64,000 nucleotides of DNA from Comamonas thiooxydans (GCF_000964545.1 NZ_BBVD01000007.1:124001-188000); one strand, 5' to 3'. Numbered from the stretch's first letter, positions 8,124 through 17,482 are shown. Numbers and translations: made by a program. The notes: a model not told the origin generated them from the sequence alone.

Positions 8124-9200
8124 TCAGGCCTCGGCCGGGTAGAACAGCTTGCGCGTGGCCGTGGCCTGCACGGCCTTGGCAATGGCACCGATATGGTCGG
8201 GCGTGGTGCCGCAGCAGCCGCCCACGATATTGACCAGACCTTCGGCCGCGAACTCGTGCACCAGACGGCTGGTGATCTCGGGCGTTTCGTCAAAACCGGT
8301 GTCGCTCATGGGGTTGGGCAGGCCGGCATTGGGGTAGCAGCTGATGAAGGTGTCGGGAGCCGCCTTGGCCAGCTCCTGCACATAGGGACGCATCAGCGTG
8401 GCACCCAGGGCGCAGTTCAGACCCACGGACAGCGGGTTGCTGTGGCGCACGCTGTGCCAGAAGGCCGTCACGGTCTGTCCGCTCAGAATGCGGCCCGAGG
8501 CATCGGTCACCGTGCCGCTGATCATGATGGGCAGGCGCTCGCCGGTCTGCTCGAAGGCCTCGTCCACGGCAAACAGCGCGGCCTTGGCGTTGAGGGTGTC
8601 GAAGATGGTCTCGACCAGGATCACGTCGGCACCGCCTTCAATCAGCGCCAGCGTCTGCTCCAGATAGGCCTGGCGCAGCTGCTCGAAAGTGATGTTGCGC
8701 GCGGCAGGGTCGTTCACATCGGGGCTGATGGAGGCCGTCTTGGGCGTGGGGCCCAGGGCGCCGGCCACATAACGCTTGTGATCGGGCGTGCTGTACTTGT
8801 CACAGGCCGCACGCGCCAGCTGGGCGCTCTTGAGGTTCATCTCATAGGCCAGATCGGCCATGTGATAGTCCTCCTGCGCAATCGTGGTCGCGCCAAAGGT
8901 ATTGGTCTCGATCAGATCGGCGCCGGCAGCCAGGTATTTCTCATGGATGTCGCGAATCACGTCGGGACGGGTCAGCGACAGCAGTTCGTTGTTGCCCTTG
9001 ACGTCATGGGCGAAGTCCTTGAAGCGCTCGCCCGCACCGTCGGCACCGGCATAGCCCTCGCCGCGATACTGAGCCTCGCCCAGCTTGAAACGCTGAATCA
9101 TGGTGCCCATGGCGCCGTCAAGAATGACGAGGCGCTTGGCAAGCGTTGCGGGCAGCTCCTGGGCTCGAGTGTAGGCGGGGGTGGGGTGCGACTGGCTCAT
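8124..9200 (-). CDS. metH: Cobalamin-dependent methionine synthase, homocysteine-binding part only (split MetH)
   Basis: This 358-residue protein corresponds to the first module of MetH, the Hcy-binding TIM barrel. It has DGAMGTMIQ near residue 30, ETNTFGATTIAQ, a zinc cysteine in GLNCALG and the GGCCGTTPDHI zinc-cysteine pair near residue 335. It lacks the folate, cobalamin and reactivation modules, so it must work with a second protein. Split MetH occurs in several Burkholderiales, usually with the partner next door. Here the following gene on the strand is the unrelated 6793-7935 protein. The C-terminus ends normally after the barrel, so it does not look like a frameshift fragment. Confidence 0.88.
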   Translation of the reverse strand: MSQSHPTPAYTRAQELPATLAKRLVILDGAMGTMIQRFKLGEAQYRGEGYAGADGAGERFKDFAHDVKGNNELLSLTRPDVIRDIHEKYLAAGADLIETNTFGATTIAQEDYHMADLAYEMNLKSAQLARAACDKYSTPDHKRYVAGALGPTPKTASISPDVNDPAARNITFEQLRQAYLEQTLALIEGGADVILVETIFDTLNAKAALFAVDEAFEQTGERLPIMISGTVTDASGRILSGQTVTAFWHSVRHSNPLSVGLNCALGATLMRPYVQELAKAAPDTFISCYPNAGLPNPMSDTGFDETPEITSRLVHEFAAEGLVNIVGGCCGTTPDHIGAIAKAVQATATRKLFYPAEA

Positions 9201-9266
9201 AGACCGCCATTGTAGGAAAGCTAGCCGACTTTGCCGGGCAGCCGGGCATTGCCCTGTCGCCAGCGC

Positions 9267-9941
9267 CTATTCCGATGGCTGGCCTGCCGGGTAGCGAGCC
9301 TTGGCCATGCGGAACGTCAGATTCCAGCGCTCATTGCCAAGCAGCGGGTGCTGGCCCTCCATGAGCGGAGCGACGCCATGAAACACCAGGCGCGAGGGCC
9401 CGCCCCAGACCAGCACATCGCCATGGGTGAGCGCAAGGCGCCGGGTGGGACTCTGGCGCGTCAGCCCGCCCCAGAGAAAACGACAGGGCAAGCCCAGCGA
9501 GACCGAGACTATGGGCGCAGCAAAGTCATGCTCGTCCTGGTCGCGGTGCAAGCCCATGCGCGCACCCGGCTGATAGCGGTTGATCAGGCAGGCATCGGGT
9601 GCAAAGCCCGGATAGCCGGCCAGCGCCGCCGCCCTGGCGGCCTGCTCGCCCAGAAAAGCCGGGATGGCAGGCCAGGGCTTGCCGGTCTGCGGATCGACGG
9701 CGCTGTAGCGATAGCCCTGCAGATCCGAAATCCAGCCCCAGCCGCCAGCGTTGGTGATCGCCACCGACATGAACTTGCCGCCGGGCACCTGCATGGTGCG
9801 AAATGCGGCCCGCGTCTGCAAAGCCGTCACCTCGGCCACCCAGCGCTGCTCCTCGGCTGCCGCAAACCCGCGCAGCAGCACGGCACCGTCATCAATGATT
9901 TCGGCGGGCAGGGAGTCGGCAGGAAACAGCGAAAGCGTCAT
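9267..9941 (-). CDS. alkB: AlkB-type 2-oxoglutarate/Fe(II) DNA or RNA demethylase
   Basis: AlkB reverses N1-methyladenine and N3-methylcytosine lesions by oxidative demethylation. The 224-residue protein has the Fe(II) ligands in HRDQDE (H-x-D) and FHGV (distal His), and the 2-oxoglutarate arginine in RWNLTFR near the C-terminus. MQVPGGKFMSVAITN is the AlkB N-terminal substrate lid. Its ATG overlaps the stop of the upstream outer-membrane factor gene as ATGA (9938-9941), so it is translationally coupled to the RND pump operon. Confidence 0.95.
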   Translation of the reverse strand: MTLSLFPADSLPAEIIDDGAVLLRGFAAAEEQRWVAEVTALQTRAAFRTMQVPGGKFMSVAITNAGGWGWISDLQGYRYSAVDPQTGKPWPAIPAFLGEQAARAAALAGYPGFAPDACLINRYQPGARMGLHRDQDEHDFAAPIVSVSLGLPCRFLWGGLTRQSPTRRLALTHGDVLVWGGPSRLVFHGVAPLMEGQHPLLGNERWNLTFRMAKARYPAGQPSE

Positions 9942-11410
9942 TGCAACGCCATCATAGGCCTGGCCGGCGACTGGCCCTCCCAGCCGCCAGCCAGCGCCTG
10001 GTACAGCGCCACGGCGGCACGCAGGCCGCGCGCGCGGCTGTCGGCCGCCGCGTCCTGGGCCGCATAGAGGTCGCGCTGCGCGTCCAGCACCTCGTACAGG
10101 CCCACGCTGCCCAGGCGGTAGCGGCGCTGCGCGAGCTGCTCGGCCCGTGCACGCTGCTCGGCGGCCTGGGCCAGATGGGCGTCCTCGCTGCGGGTGCGCG
10201 TGAGAAGCACCAGGGCGTTCTCGGTGTCCTCCAGCGCCAGCAGCACGCTTTGCTGGTACTGAGCCAGCGCGACCTGGGCGCCCGCTTCGCTGGCAGCGAT
10301 GCGCGCGCGTACGCGGCCCACGTCGAGGAAAGACCAGTCCACGCCCAGGAACACGCTGCGGCTGGCACTGCCGGCCCCGAACAGCGCGCCCGTGCTGAGA
10401 GCGGAGCTGCCCAGCAGACCGCCCAGCGACAGGCGCGGGAACAGCTCGGCCGTGGTCACGCCCACCCGCGCCGTGGCCGCATGCAGACGCGCCTCGGCGG
10501 CGGCCACATCGGGGCGACGGCGCAACAGGTCGGCGGGCGTGCCGGGAGCGATGGTCTCTGGCAACTGCGGCAACGCGGCCGGCACGTCCAGCGCCGCGAT
10601 CAGTGCCTCGGGCACCTGGCCGGTGAGCACGGCCAGCCGATGCTGTGCCACGGCGATCCGGGCTTGCAGCGCGGGAATGCGCGAGCGCGTGGTCTCCAGT
10701 TGCGCCTGGGCGCGCGCCAGGTCGAAGTCTGTGCCGCTGCCATGCGCCAGCCGCAGCTGCACCAGGCGCAGCGTATCTTGCTGATTGGCGGCATTGGCCT
10801 CGGCCAGCTGCAGGCGCTGCTGCCAGCCGCGCAGGTCGGCGTAGCTGGCCGCGACCTGGGCCGCAATGGCGACCTGCAGCGCAGCCAGATCAGCGGCACT
10901 GGCCCGCAGATCGGCTCTGCCGGCCTCGATGTTGCGACGCACGCGACCAAACAGGTCCAGCTCCCAGCTCGCATTGATTCCGGCGCTGTAGCTGCGCTGG
11001 CTGCGCGGCCCGCCCATGGCTTGGCTTTCGCTGCGTCTTTGCTGCAGCGCCTGGCCCGACAGGGTAAGCGTCGGGAGCTGATCAAGACGGCTCTCGCGCA
11101 GCAGGGCCTGGGCCGCATCGAGCCGCGCCAGCGCACCGCGCAGATCCTGGTTGGCCCGCAGGGCCTGCTCGACCAGTTGCGTGAGTTGCGCATCCTGGAA
11201 CTGGCGCCAGAACGCAGCGTCGGAGCCGGTCTCGGGCGATGCCTGCTTCAGGACTGCAGACGGCTCGGCCCGCGCAAACTGCGCGCCGGCCTGAGGCAGC
11301 TCGGGCGTGCGGAAATCGGGGCCGACGGCGCAGCCTGCCAGCAGGGTCGCAAGGCCCGCCACGGCATATGCCAGAGCATGCCGGCGCAAGGGTTTGCGGA
11401 TCTCAGACAT
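9938..11410 (-). CDS. RND pump outer-membrane channel lipoprotein (NodT/OprM family)
   Basis: This TolC-like channel forms the exit duct of the tripartite pump encoded just upstream. Its 490 residues begin with a lipoprotein signal and lipobox LLAGC (Cys about residue 27), followed by VGPDFRTPELP as in OprM-type proteins. The duplicated OEP domain with long helices follows, including TPADLLRRRPDVAAAEARLH, a signature of the second repeat. It overlaps the RND transporter gene by 8 bp and alkB by 4 bp, so all belong to one operon. Confidence 0.93.
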   Translation of the reverse strand: MSEIRKPLRRHALAYAVAGLATLLAGCAVGPDFRTPELPQAGAQFARAEPSAVLKQASPETGSDAAFWRQFQDAQLTQLVEQALRANQDLRGALARLDAAQALLRESRLDQLPTLTLSGQALQQRRSESQAMGGPRSQRSYSAGINASWELDLFGRVRRNIEAGRADLRASAADLAALQVAIAAQVAASYADLRGWQQRLQLAEANAANQQDTLRLVQLRLAHGSGTDFDLARAQAQLETTRSRIPALQARIAVAQHRLAVLTGQVPEALIAALDVPAALPQLPETIAPGTPADLLRRRPDVAAAEARLHAATARVGVTTAELFPRLSLGGLLGSSALSTGALFGAGSASRSVFLGVDWSFLDVGRVRARIAASEAGAQVALAQYQQSVLLALEDTENALVLLTRTRSEDAHLAQAAEQRARAEQLAQRRYRLGSVGLYEVLDAQRDLYAAQDAAADSRARGLRAAVALYQALAGGWEGQSPARPMMALQ

Positions 11411-14400
11411 GGCTGCCCTCCAGGGATGTGGGTGAAACAGGTGAAGCAGGATGGGCAGGCGTGCGGGTCGCCAGCGACCGGCCCGACAGGCGGCGCAGCG
11501 TGACGTAGAACACCGGCGTGAGGAAGAGGCCGAACAGCGTCACGCCCAGCATTCCCGAGAACACCGTCACGCCCGTGGCCGCGCGCACCTCGCTGCCCGC
11601 GCCGCCGCCGATCAGCAATGGCACGGCGCCCGCGATGAAGGCGATGGAGGTCATGACGATGGGACGCAGCCGCAGACGGCAGGCCTGCAACGCGGCATCG
11701 ACGATGGGCGAGCCGCGCATCTCCAGCTCGCGTGCGAACTCCACGATCAGGATCGCGTTCTTGCAGGCCAGACCCATGAGCACCACCAGGCCCACCTGCA
11801 CGAAGACGTTGTTGTCGCCCCCGGCCAGCCAGACGCCGAACAGCGCCGCGCAGATGCACACGGGCACGATCAGGATCACGGCCAGCGGCAGGGTCCAGCT
11901 TTCGTACAGCGCGGCCAGCACCAGAAAGACCAGCATCACGGCGATCACGAAGACCACGGCTGCGGCATGGCTCTGCTCGACCTGCTGGTAGCTCAGGTCC
12001 GTCCAGGCCAGCTCGATGCCGCGCGGCAGCGTGCGCTGCGCAATCTCCTGCAGCTTGGTCAGCACCTCGGCCGAGGACAGCAGGCGCGGATCGGAGTCGC
12101 CGATCAGGTCGGCGGCCGGAAAGCCGTTGTAGCGCAGCACCGGATCGGGCCCGTAGCTGGGCACCACCGTGACCATGGAGCCTATGGGCACCATCTCGCC
12201 GCGCGTGTTGCGCGTGCGCAGCTGGGCGATGTCCTCCACGGCCTGGCGGTAGTCGGCATCGGCCTGCAGCATCACGCGCCAGACGCGGCCGAAGGCGTTG
12301 AAGTCGTTGACGTAGACCGAGCCCAGATAGGCCTGCAGGGTCTGGAACAGGTCGGTCAGCGCCACACCCTGGGCCTTGGCCTTGATGCGGTCCACCTTCA
12401 CTTCCAGCTGCGGAATGTTGGACTGGTAGCTGCTGACCGGGTAGGTCATGCCCGGTGTCTTGGCAATCTCGGCCTGAAAGGCCTCAAGCGCCTGCTGCAG
12501 CGCTGCATAGCCCAGGCCTGCGCGGTCCTGCAGGAACAGCGAATAACCCGATCCGTTGCCCAGGCCCTGGATGGGCGGCGGCATCAGCGCATAGGCGAAG
12601 CCGCCCTCGATCTGCGCGAACTTGGCACCCAGTTCGGCATTGATGGCCTCGGCGCTACGTGTGCGCTCGCCAAAGGGCTTGAGCATGATGTAGGAGCTGG
12701 TCAGATTGGGCGTGGTCGTGGACTGCAGCGCATTGAAGCCCGCGAAGGCCGCGACCATGTCCACGCCATCCACGCTCTTGGCCGTCTCCACCATCTGGCG
12801 CGTGACCGCATCGGTGCGGTTCAGCGACGCGCCCTCGGGCAGCTTGGCGCCGGCAAACAGGTAGAGCTTGTCCTGCATGGGGATGAAGCCCCCGGGCACG
12901 GCATGGAACAGCACGGCGGTGCCGGCCAGCAGTGCCGCATAGACCGCGAACACCAGGCCGCGTCGACGCAGCGAGCGGCCCACCGAATTCTGGTAGCCAT
13001 GAGCGCTGCGATCGAAGAAGCGGTTGAAGGGCCGGAAGAGCCAGCCCAGGCCCTTGTCGATGACGCGCGCCAGCGCGTCGCGCGGTGCGCCGTGCGGCTG
13101 CAGCAGCTTGGCCGCCAGTGCCGGTGACAGGGTCAGCGAGTTGATGGCCGAGATCACCGTGGAGATGGCGATGGTCACCGCGAACTGCTGGTAGAACTGG
13201 CCCGTGACGCCGCTGAGAAAGGCCATGGGCACGAAGACCGCGCACAGCACCAGGGCGATGGCGATGATGGGCCCGGAGACCTCCTTCATGGCCAGATGGG
13301 CAGCCTCCTGCGGGCTGTGGCCCTGCTCGATGTAGCGCTCCACGTTCTCGACCACGACGATGGCGTCGTCCACCACGATGCCTATCGCCAGCACCAGACC
13401 GAACAGCGTCAGCGTGTTGATCGAGTAGCCCAGCAGGTACAGGCCCGCGAAAGTGCCGATGATGGACACAGGCACGGCCAGCAGCGGAATGATGGAGGCG
13501 CGCCAGGTCTGCAGAAAGACGATGACCACCAGCACCACCAGGATCACGGCCTCGATCAGCGTGCTCTGCACGGCCTTGATCGAGTCGCGCACAAAGACCG
13601 TGGGGTCCCAGACGGACTCGAAGGCCACGCCTTCGGGCAGATCCTTGGAGAGCCGGTCCATGGCCGCGTAGACCTGCTCGGCCACGCCCAGCGCATTCGC
13701 GCCCGGTGACAGGAAGATGCCAACGGCAGCCATGTTCTTGGTGTCGCTCCACGAGCGCAGCGTGTAGTCGCTGGCGCCCAGCTCGATGCGCGCCACGTCG
13801 GCCAGACGCACGACCTGGCCGCCTTCGCCGCTCTTGAGCACGATGTCTCCGAACTCCTCGGCCGTCTTCAGCCGCCCGCGCACATTGATGGACAGCAGCT
13901 TGTCGGACTTCTGCGCACTGGGCTCGGCGCCCAGCTGGCCGGCCGAGACCTGGATGTTCTGCTCGCGGATGGCGGCGATCACCTCGCCGGCCGTGAGCTG
14001 GCGTGCCGCCACCTTGTGCGGGTCCAGCCAGACGCGCATCGCATAGTCGCCCGCGCCGTAGATGCCCACGTCGCCCACGCCGGGAATGCGCGCCAGCACA
14101 TCCTTGATCTTGAGCGTGACATGGTTGCGCAGATACAGCGCATCATGCGCGCCGTCGCGGGACACCAGGCCCACGTACATCAGCGGCGTGGACGCCTGCT
14201 TCTGCGTGGTTACGCCGAACTGTCGCACCTCCTCGGGCAACCGGCTCTGGGCCTGGCTGACACGGTTCTGCACGCGAACAGCTGCCGTGTCGGGGTCGAT
14301 TTCGGGGCGGAAGGTAGCGACCACCTGCAGGCTGCCGTCCGAAGCCGCGACCGACTTCATGTACATCAGGCCTTCGACTCCGTTGATGGCTTCCTCCAGG

Positions 14401-14597
14401 GGCACTGCCACCGACTCGGCGACCTCCTTGGGATTGGCTCCCGGATAGGTGGCGCGCACCACCACACTGGGCGGCACGACCTCGGGATATTCGCCCACCG
14501 GCAGTTGCGGAATGGCCACCAGGCCGACGGCGAACATGATGATGGAGAGCACGACCGCGAAGATGGGCCGGTCTATGAAGAATTTGGAGAAGTCCAT
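11403..14597 (-). CDS. RND multidrug efflux transporter, inner-membrane pump (AcrB/MexF-like)
   Basis: This proton-driven exporter of the HAE-1 family has 1064 residues, the normal length. It starts MDFSKFFIDRPIFAVVLS, as MexF/BpeF-like pumps do, with TM1 at about residues 10-30. GIVVDDAIVVVENVERY in TM4 carries the paired aspartates of the proton relay. The pore and docking domains are complete, and the second half ends with an LFGLFLTPVFYV transmembrane signature. GGGGGAG precedes the ATG. Substrates cannot be read directly, but control by SoxR would suggest redox-active or aromatic compounds. Confidence 0.95.
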   Translation of the reverse strand: MDFSKFFIDRPIFAVVLSIIMFAVGLVAIPQLPVGEYPEVVPPSVVVRATYPGANPKEVAESVAVPLEEAINGVEGLMYMKSVAASDGSLQVVATFRPEIDPDTAAVRVQNRVSQAQSRLPEEVRQFGVTTQKQASTPLMYVGLVSRDGAHDALYLRNHVTLKIKDVLARIPGVGDVGIYGAGDYAMRVWLDPHKVAARQLTAGEVIAAIREQNIQVSAGQLGAEPSAQKSDKLLSINVRGRLKTAEEFGDIVLKSGEGGQVVRLADVARIELGASDYTLRSWSDTKNMAAVGIFLSPGANALGVAEQVYAAMDRLSKDLPEGVAFESVWDPTVFVRDSIKAVQSTLIEAVILVVLVVIVFLQTWRASIIPLLAVPVSIIGTFAGLYLLGYSINTLTLFGLVLAIGIVVDDAIVVVENVERYIEQGHSPQEAAHLAMKEVSGPIIAIALVLCAVFVPMAFLSGVTGQFYQQFAVTIAISTVISAINSLTLSPALAAKLLQPHGAPRDALARVIDKGLGWLFRPFNRFFDRSAHGYQNSVGRSLRRRGLVFAVYAALLAGTAVLFHAVPGGFIPMQDKLYLFAGAKLPEGASLNRTDAVTRQMVETAKSVDGVDMVAAFAGFNALQSTTTPNLTSSYIMLKPFGERTRSAEAINAELGAKFAQIEGGFAYALMPPPIQGLGNGSGYSLFLQDRAGLGYAALQQALEAFQAEIAKTPGMTYPVSSYQSNIPQLEVKVDRIKAKAQGVALTDLFQTLQAYLGSVYVNDFNAFGRVWRVMLQADADYRQAVEDIAQLRTRNTRGEMVPIGSMVTVVPSYGPDPVLRYNGFPAADLIGDSDPRLLSSAEVLTKLQEIAQRTLPRGIELAWTDLSYQQVEQSHAAAVVFVIAVMLVFLVLAALYESWTLPLAVILIVPVCICAALFGVWLAGGDNNVFVQVGLVVLMGLACKNAILIVEFARELEMRGSPIVDAALQACRLRLRPIVMTSIAFIAGAVPLLIGGGAGSEVRAATGVTVFSGMLGVTLFGLFLTPVFYVTLRRLSGRSLATRTPAHPASPVSPTSLEGSHV

Positions 14598-14609
14598 GGC
14601 ACTCCCCCC

Positions 14610-15800
14610 TTACTGCGCAGCGGCAGGCACAGGCTGCACGGCCGCTGCCGCCACCGGCCTGGGATTGACGGGCATGCCGGGGTAGTAGATGCGCTGCACG
14701 CCACCCACCACCAGCCGGTCACCCGCGGCCAGTCCTTTTTCCACCAGGCGCCGGCCATCGACCATGCGACCCAGCGTGAGGTCGCGACGCTCGGCCACAT
14801 TGCCTTCGCCCACCACATAGACGTACTTGCGGTCCTGGTCGGTAAGCACGGCCTTGTCGTCGATCAGCAGCGCCTGGGACTCGCCCCCCTGCGGATCCGG
14901 GCCGCTTTGCATCCGCACGCGTGCGAACAGGCCTGGCGTCAGCACCCGATCGGGGTTGGCCAGGCGCGCGCGCAGGCGCATGGTGCCCGTGCCCGGCTGG
15001 AGCTGGTTGTCGCTGAAATCCAGCGTGCCCGCATGGGCAAAGCCGCTGTCGCCGACAAGGGCCACGCGCACCGCGCGGCCCTGGCCGCTCAGGCCGGCCT
15101 TCTGGTAGCGCAAAAAGCTGTGCTCGTCGGCATCGAAATAGGCATACACCGGGTCCTGCGAGACCAGGGTAGTCAGCACGCTCTGGTCGGCCTGGGCCAT
15201 ATTGCCCACGGTGAGCAGGGCGCGGCTGGCACGGCCCGTGATGGGCGAGCGCACCTCGGTGAAATCGAGCTGCAGCCGTGCGGTGGCCAGATCGGCCTCT
15301 GCCGCGCGCACCTGGGCCGTGGCCTGGGCCAGTGTTGCGGCCCTTGTATCGGCCTCTTCGCGCGAGACCGCATTCTCGGCCACCAGCTGACGCGCGCGTT
15401 GGTCCTGCGTCTGCGCCAGCCCGGCAGCGGCACGCGCGCGTTCGAGCTGGGCCTGAGCGCTGGCCAGGGCCGCGCGATAGGGCCGCTGGTCGATCACGAA
15501 CAGCAGCTGGCCCTTCTTCACCTCCTGGCCCTCGGCGAAGGCGATGCGCTCGATATAGCCCGACACGCGCGAGCGCAGCTGCACCGACTCCACGGCCTCG
15601 ATGCGGCCGTTGAATTCGTCCCAGGGGCGTACGGCCTGCAAGGCAACCTCGGCCACCTGCACCTCGGGCGCGGGCGGCGGGCCGTTGCTGGCATGTGCAT
15701 CGCCCGCGCCGGGACGGCCGCAGCCGGAAAGCAGGACCAGCGTCGCGAAGCCGCCGGCCAGCAGCAAGGGCCGCAGCGGCGGCATGGAATGGACTGACAT
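14610..15800 (-). CDS. RND pump periplasmic membrane-fusion lipoprotein (AcrA/MexE-like)
   Basis: This adaptor links the RND pump and the outer-membrane channel. The 396-residue protein starts MSVHSMPPLRPLLLAGGF and has the lipobox LLSGC. Next come the biotinyl-lipoyl half-motif (FNGRIEAVESVQLRSRVSGY), an alpha-helical hairpin rich in Ala/Arg/Gln, and the second lipoyl half TEVRSPITGRASRALLTVG. I chose the ATG at 15800 because GGGAGAG precedes it and it gives a proper lipoprotein signal. The in-frame extension to 15908 does not. It is the first gene of the pump operon, 12 bp from the transporter. Confidence 0.94.
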   Translation of the reverse strand: MSVHSMPPLRPLLLAGGFATLVLLSGCGRPGAGDAHASNGPPPAPEVQVAEVALQAVRPWDEFNGRIEAVESVQLRSRVSGYIERIAFAEGQEVKKGQLLFVIDQRPYRAALASAQAQLERARAAAGLAQTQDQRARQLVAENAVSREEADTRAATLAQATAQVRAAEADLATARLQLDFTEVRSPITGRASRALLTVGNMAQADQSVLTTLVSQDPVYAYFDADEHSFLRYQKAGLSGQGRAVRVALVGDSGFAHAGTLDFSDNQLQPGTGTMRLRARLANPDRVLTPGLFARVRMQSGPDPQGGESQALLIDDKAVLTDQDRKYVYVVGEGNVAERRDLTLGRMVDGRRLVEKGLAAGDRLVVGGVQRIYYPGMPVNPRPVAAAAVQPVPAAAQ

Positions 15801-16141
15801 ATGGACTCTCCCTGAATGAATGCGCCCGCCCTGCTGGCGGCAGTAGGCCTGACGGAACGGCCACCTCTGCCTACAAGACGCAGGAGCAGCCAGGCTTGTG
15901 ACAAGCATTGGCAGGTGGCTGGGAGAGATTCAATAAAGATAGCTTCTGTCACACTTCACCAAACAACCTCAGACACAAAACCATCTGAAGTCGTTTTTCA
16001 TCAAGCGAATACAGCTACGGATATCAGAAGAACTCCGGCCAGCGCTTGGGCCGTTGATTGCGGCTCCACCGGCTATCGATCACAATGGCGGCATTCTTCA
16101 AGTTCAAGTGAACTTTAAGTCAAGCTCCGGAGAAAGACATC
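15801..16141. promoter_or_regulatory. Divergent promoter region between the RND pump operon and soxR
   Basis: This 341-bp gene-free stretch separates oppositely transcribed genes and should contain both promoters. The only strong symmetric element I find is the SoxR-like dyad close to soxR (16096-16119). No second copy is seen near the pump start. The part at 15930-16020 is A/T-rich. Confidence 0.65.
16096..16119. promoter_or_regulatory. SoxR-type operator dyad
   Basis: The arms CTTCAAGTTCA and TGAACTTTAAG flank a central AG, forming a 24-bp inverted repeat broken by one mismatch (16099/16116). Within it, CAAGTGAACTTT (16105-16116) matches the E. coli soxS core CAAGTTAACTTG at 10 of 12 positions. 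It ends 22 bases before the soxR ATG, so it lies where the soxR promoter and leader should be. Confidence 0.7.
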
Positions 16142-16612
16142 ATGAAAACTGAGGATGATCCGCTGATGAGCATCAGCGACTTCGCGCAGCGCAGCGGCGT
16201 CAACGCATCGGCGCTGCGCTTTTACGAGTCGCTGGGTCTGATCGAATCGGTGCGCAGCGCCGGCGGCAGGCGGCGCTACCACCGCTCGGGCCTGCGGCGC
16301 ATTGCCTACATCGTGTTTGCGCAGCGCGTGGGCTTCACGCTGGAGGAGATCGCCGCGCAGCTGGCACGGCTGCCGACGCGGCATGTGCCCACGGGCGGCG
16401 ACTGGCAGAAGATGTCGCGCATCTGGCAGCAGCGGCTGGACGAGCGCATCACCGAGCTGCAGCGCCTGCGCGACAGCCTCAACCAGTGCATAGGCTGCGG
16501 CTGTCTGTCGCTCAAGGTCTGCAGCATGTACAACCCCGGCGACCAATGCCAGCGCGGCGGCCCGGGGCCGCGCCGCTGGCTAGGCGACGAGCTGCAGGCC
16601 GAGGACCATTAG
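16142..16612 (+). CDS. soxR: SoxR, [2Fe-2S] redox-sensing MerR-family activator
   Basis: SoxR senses superoxide or redox-cycling compounds through an oxidisable [2Fe-2S] cluster and activates target promoters. The 156-residue protein has the MerR helix-turn-helix at residues 10-60 (FAQRSGVNASALRFYESLGL), a dimerisation helix, and the cluster motif CIGCGCLSLKVC with C116, C119, C121 and C127 in the exact CX2CXCX5C spacing. GGAGAAAG precedes the ATG. There is no soxS. In many non-enteric bacteria SoxR directly controls pumps, and the divergent RND operon is the obvious target. Confidence 0.95.
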   Translation: MKTEDDPLMSISDFAQRSGVNASALRFYESLGLIESVRSAGGRRRYHRSGLRRIAYIVFAQRVGFTLEEIAAQLARLPTRHVPTGGDWQKMSRIWQQRLDERITELQRLRDSLNQCIGCGCLSLKVCSMYNPGDQCQRGGPGPRRWLGDELQAEDH

Positions 16613-16625
16613 CCTCGGCCAGGGC

Positions 16626-17441
16626 TCAGCGGCCGCTGGCCTGGGCGAAGGCCAGCACGGCCTGCAGCAGACGCTGCATGGTGGGCTGGATACGGGCCGC
16701 GACCTCGGGCAGGTAGTCAAACGGCATCTGCTCCTGCATATAGCTGGACTGCGTCATCTCCAGCTGCACGGCGTGGAAGCCCTGCTCCGGCTGACCATAG
16801 TTGCGCGTGATGAAGCCGCCCTTGAAGCGGCCGTTGAGCACGCTGGTGTGGTCCGGCGCCTGCCGTGCAATGTCCAGCAGCTGCTGGGCCAGCGCCGGCG
16901 CGCAGCTCTTGCCGTCGGCGGTGCCCAGGTTCAGGTCGGGCAGCTTGCCCTCGAAAAAACGCGGCAGCACCGAGCGGATGCTGTGCGCATCCCACAGCAT
17001 GGCCACGCCGTGCTGGCTCTTGATGCGATCGAGCTCGGCGCGCAGCTGCGCATGATAGGGCTGCCAGTAGAGTTCGCGGCGGCGCGCGACCTCCGCCTCG
17101 TCGGGCTCCAGGTCCTTGCTGGCATACAGGGGCTTGCTGTCGAAGCCGTCAACCGGGCACAGCCCGGTCACGCTCTGGCCTGGATAGAGGCTGGCACCAT
17201 CGGGCGGACGGTTCAGATCGATGACATAGCGCGAATGCGTGGCGACCAGAATGGATGCGCCCAGCGCCTTGGCGAAGTCGTAGAGCTGCGGCATATGCCA
17301 GTCGGTGTCGTGGACTTCGCGCCCTTCGGGCGTGAGCCTGGCCGCAATGTCGGCCGGTACATGGGTACCGGTATGCGGCATGGAAATCAGCAGCGGTGCC
17401 GTACCCTGGTGGAAGACAAAGGGGGCGATGGCTTGGCTCAT
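16626..17441 (-). CDS. hutG: N-formylglutamate deformylase (HutG)
   Basis: HutG hydrolyses N-formylglutamate to glutamate and formate, the last step of the five-step histidine pathway. The 271-residue protein is an FGase-family enzyme (zinc hydrolase) with PLLISMPHTGTHVP near the N-terminus, YVIDLNRPPDGASLYPGQ, LWDAHSIRS and a C-terminal QLEMTQSSYM. I chose the ATG at 17441 (MSQAIAPFVF) because GAAGAGAG lies upstream. The much longer in-frame extension to 17933 overlaps hutF and has no family similarity. It lies 41 bp after hutF and converges on soxR. Confidence 0.94.
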   Translation of the reverse strand: MSQAIAPFVFHQGTAPLLISMPHTGTHVPADIAARLTPEGREVHDTDWHMPQLYDFAKALGASILVATHSRYVIDLNRPPDGASLYPGQSVTGLCPVDGFDSKPLYASKDLEPDEAEVARRRELYWQPYHAQLRAELDRIKSQHGVAMLWDAHSIRSVLPRFFEGKLPDLNLGTADGKSCAPALAQQLLDIARQAPDHTSVLNGRFKGGFITRNYGQPEQGFHAVQLEMTQSSYMQEQMPFDYLPEVAARIQPTMQRLLQAVLAFAQASGR

Positions 17442-17482
17442 GGAGCGTCTCTCTTCTGTCAAAAATCTGAATGCAGCCGCCC

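Noticed and set aside
8124..8300. metH broken by a frameshift
   Set aside because: The protein ends normally after the zinc motif and barrel, and no MetH folate- or cobalamin-domain sequence is found in the next 190 bp in any frame.
9941..11503. A 520-codon open frame antisense to the RND channel gene
   Set aside because: It is a shadow of a well-supported gene, with Gln/Arg/Ala-biased composition and no motif.
11451..15797. Two long open frames (558 and 593 codons) antisense to the RND pump and adaptor
   Set aside because: His/Gln/Arg-rich translations typical of the opposite strand of GC-rich genes; the pump genes fully explain the region.
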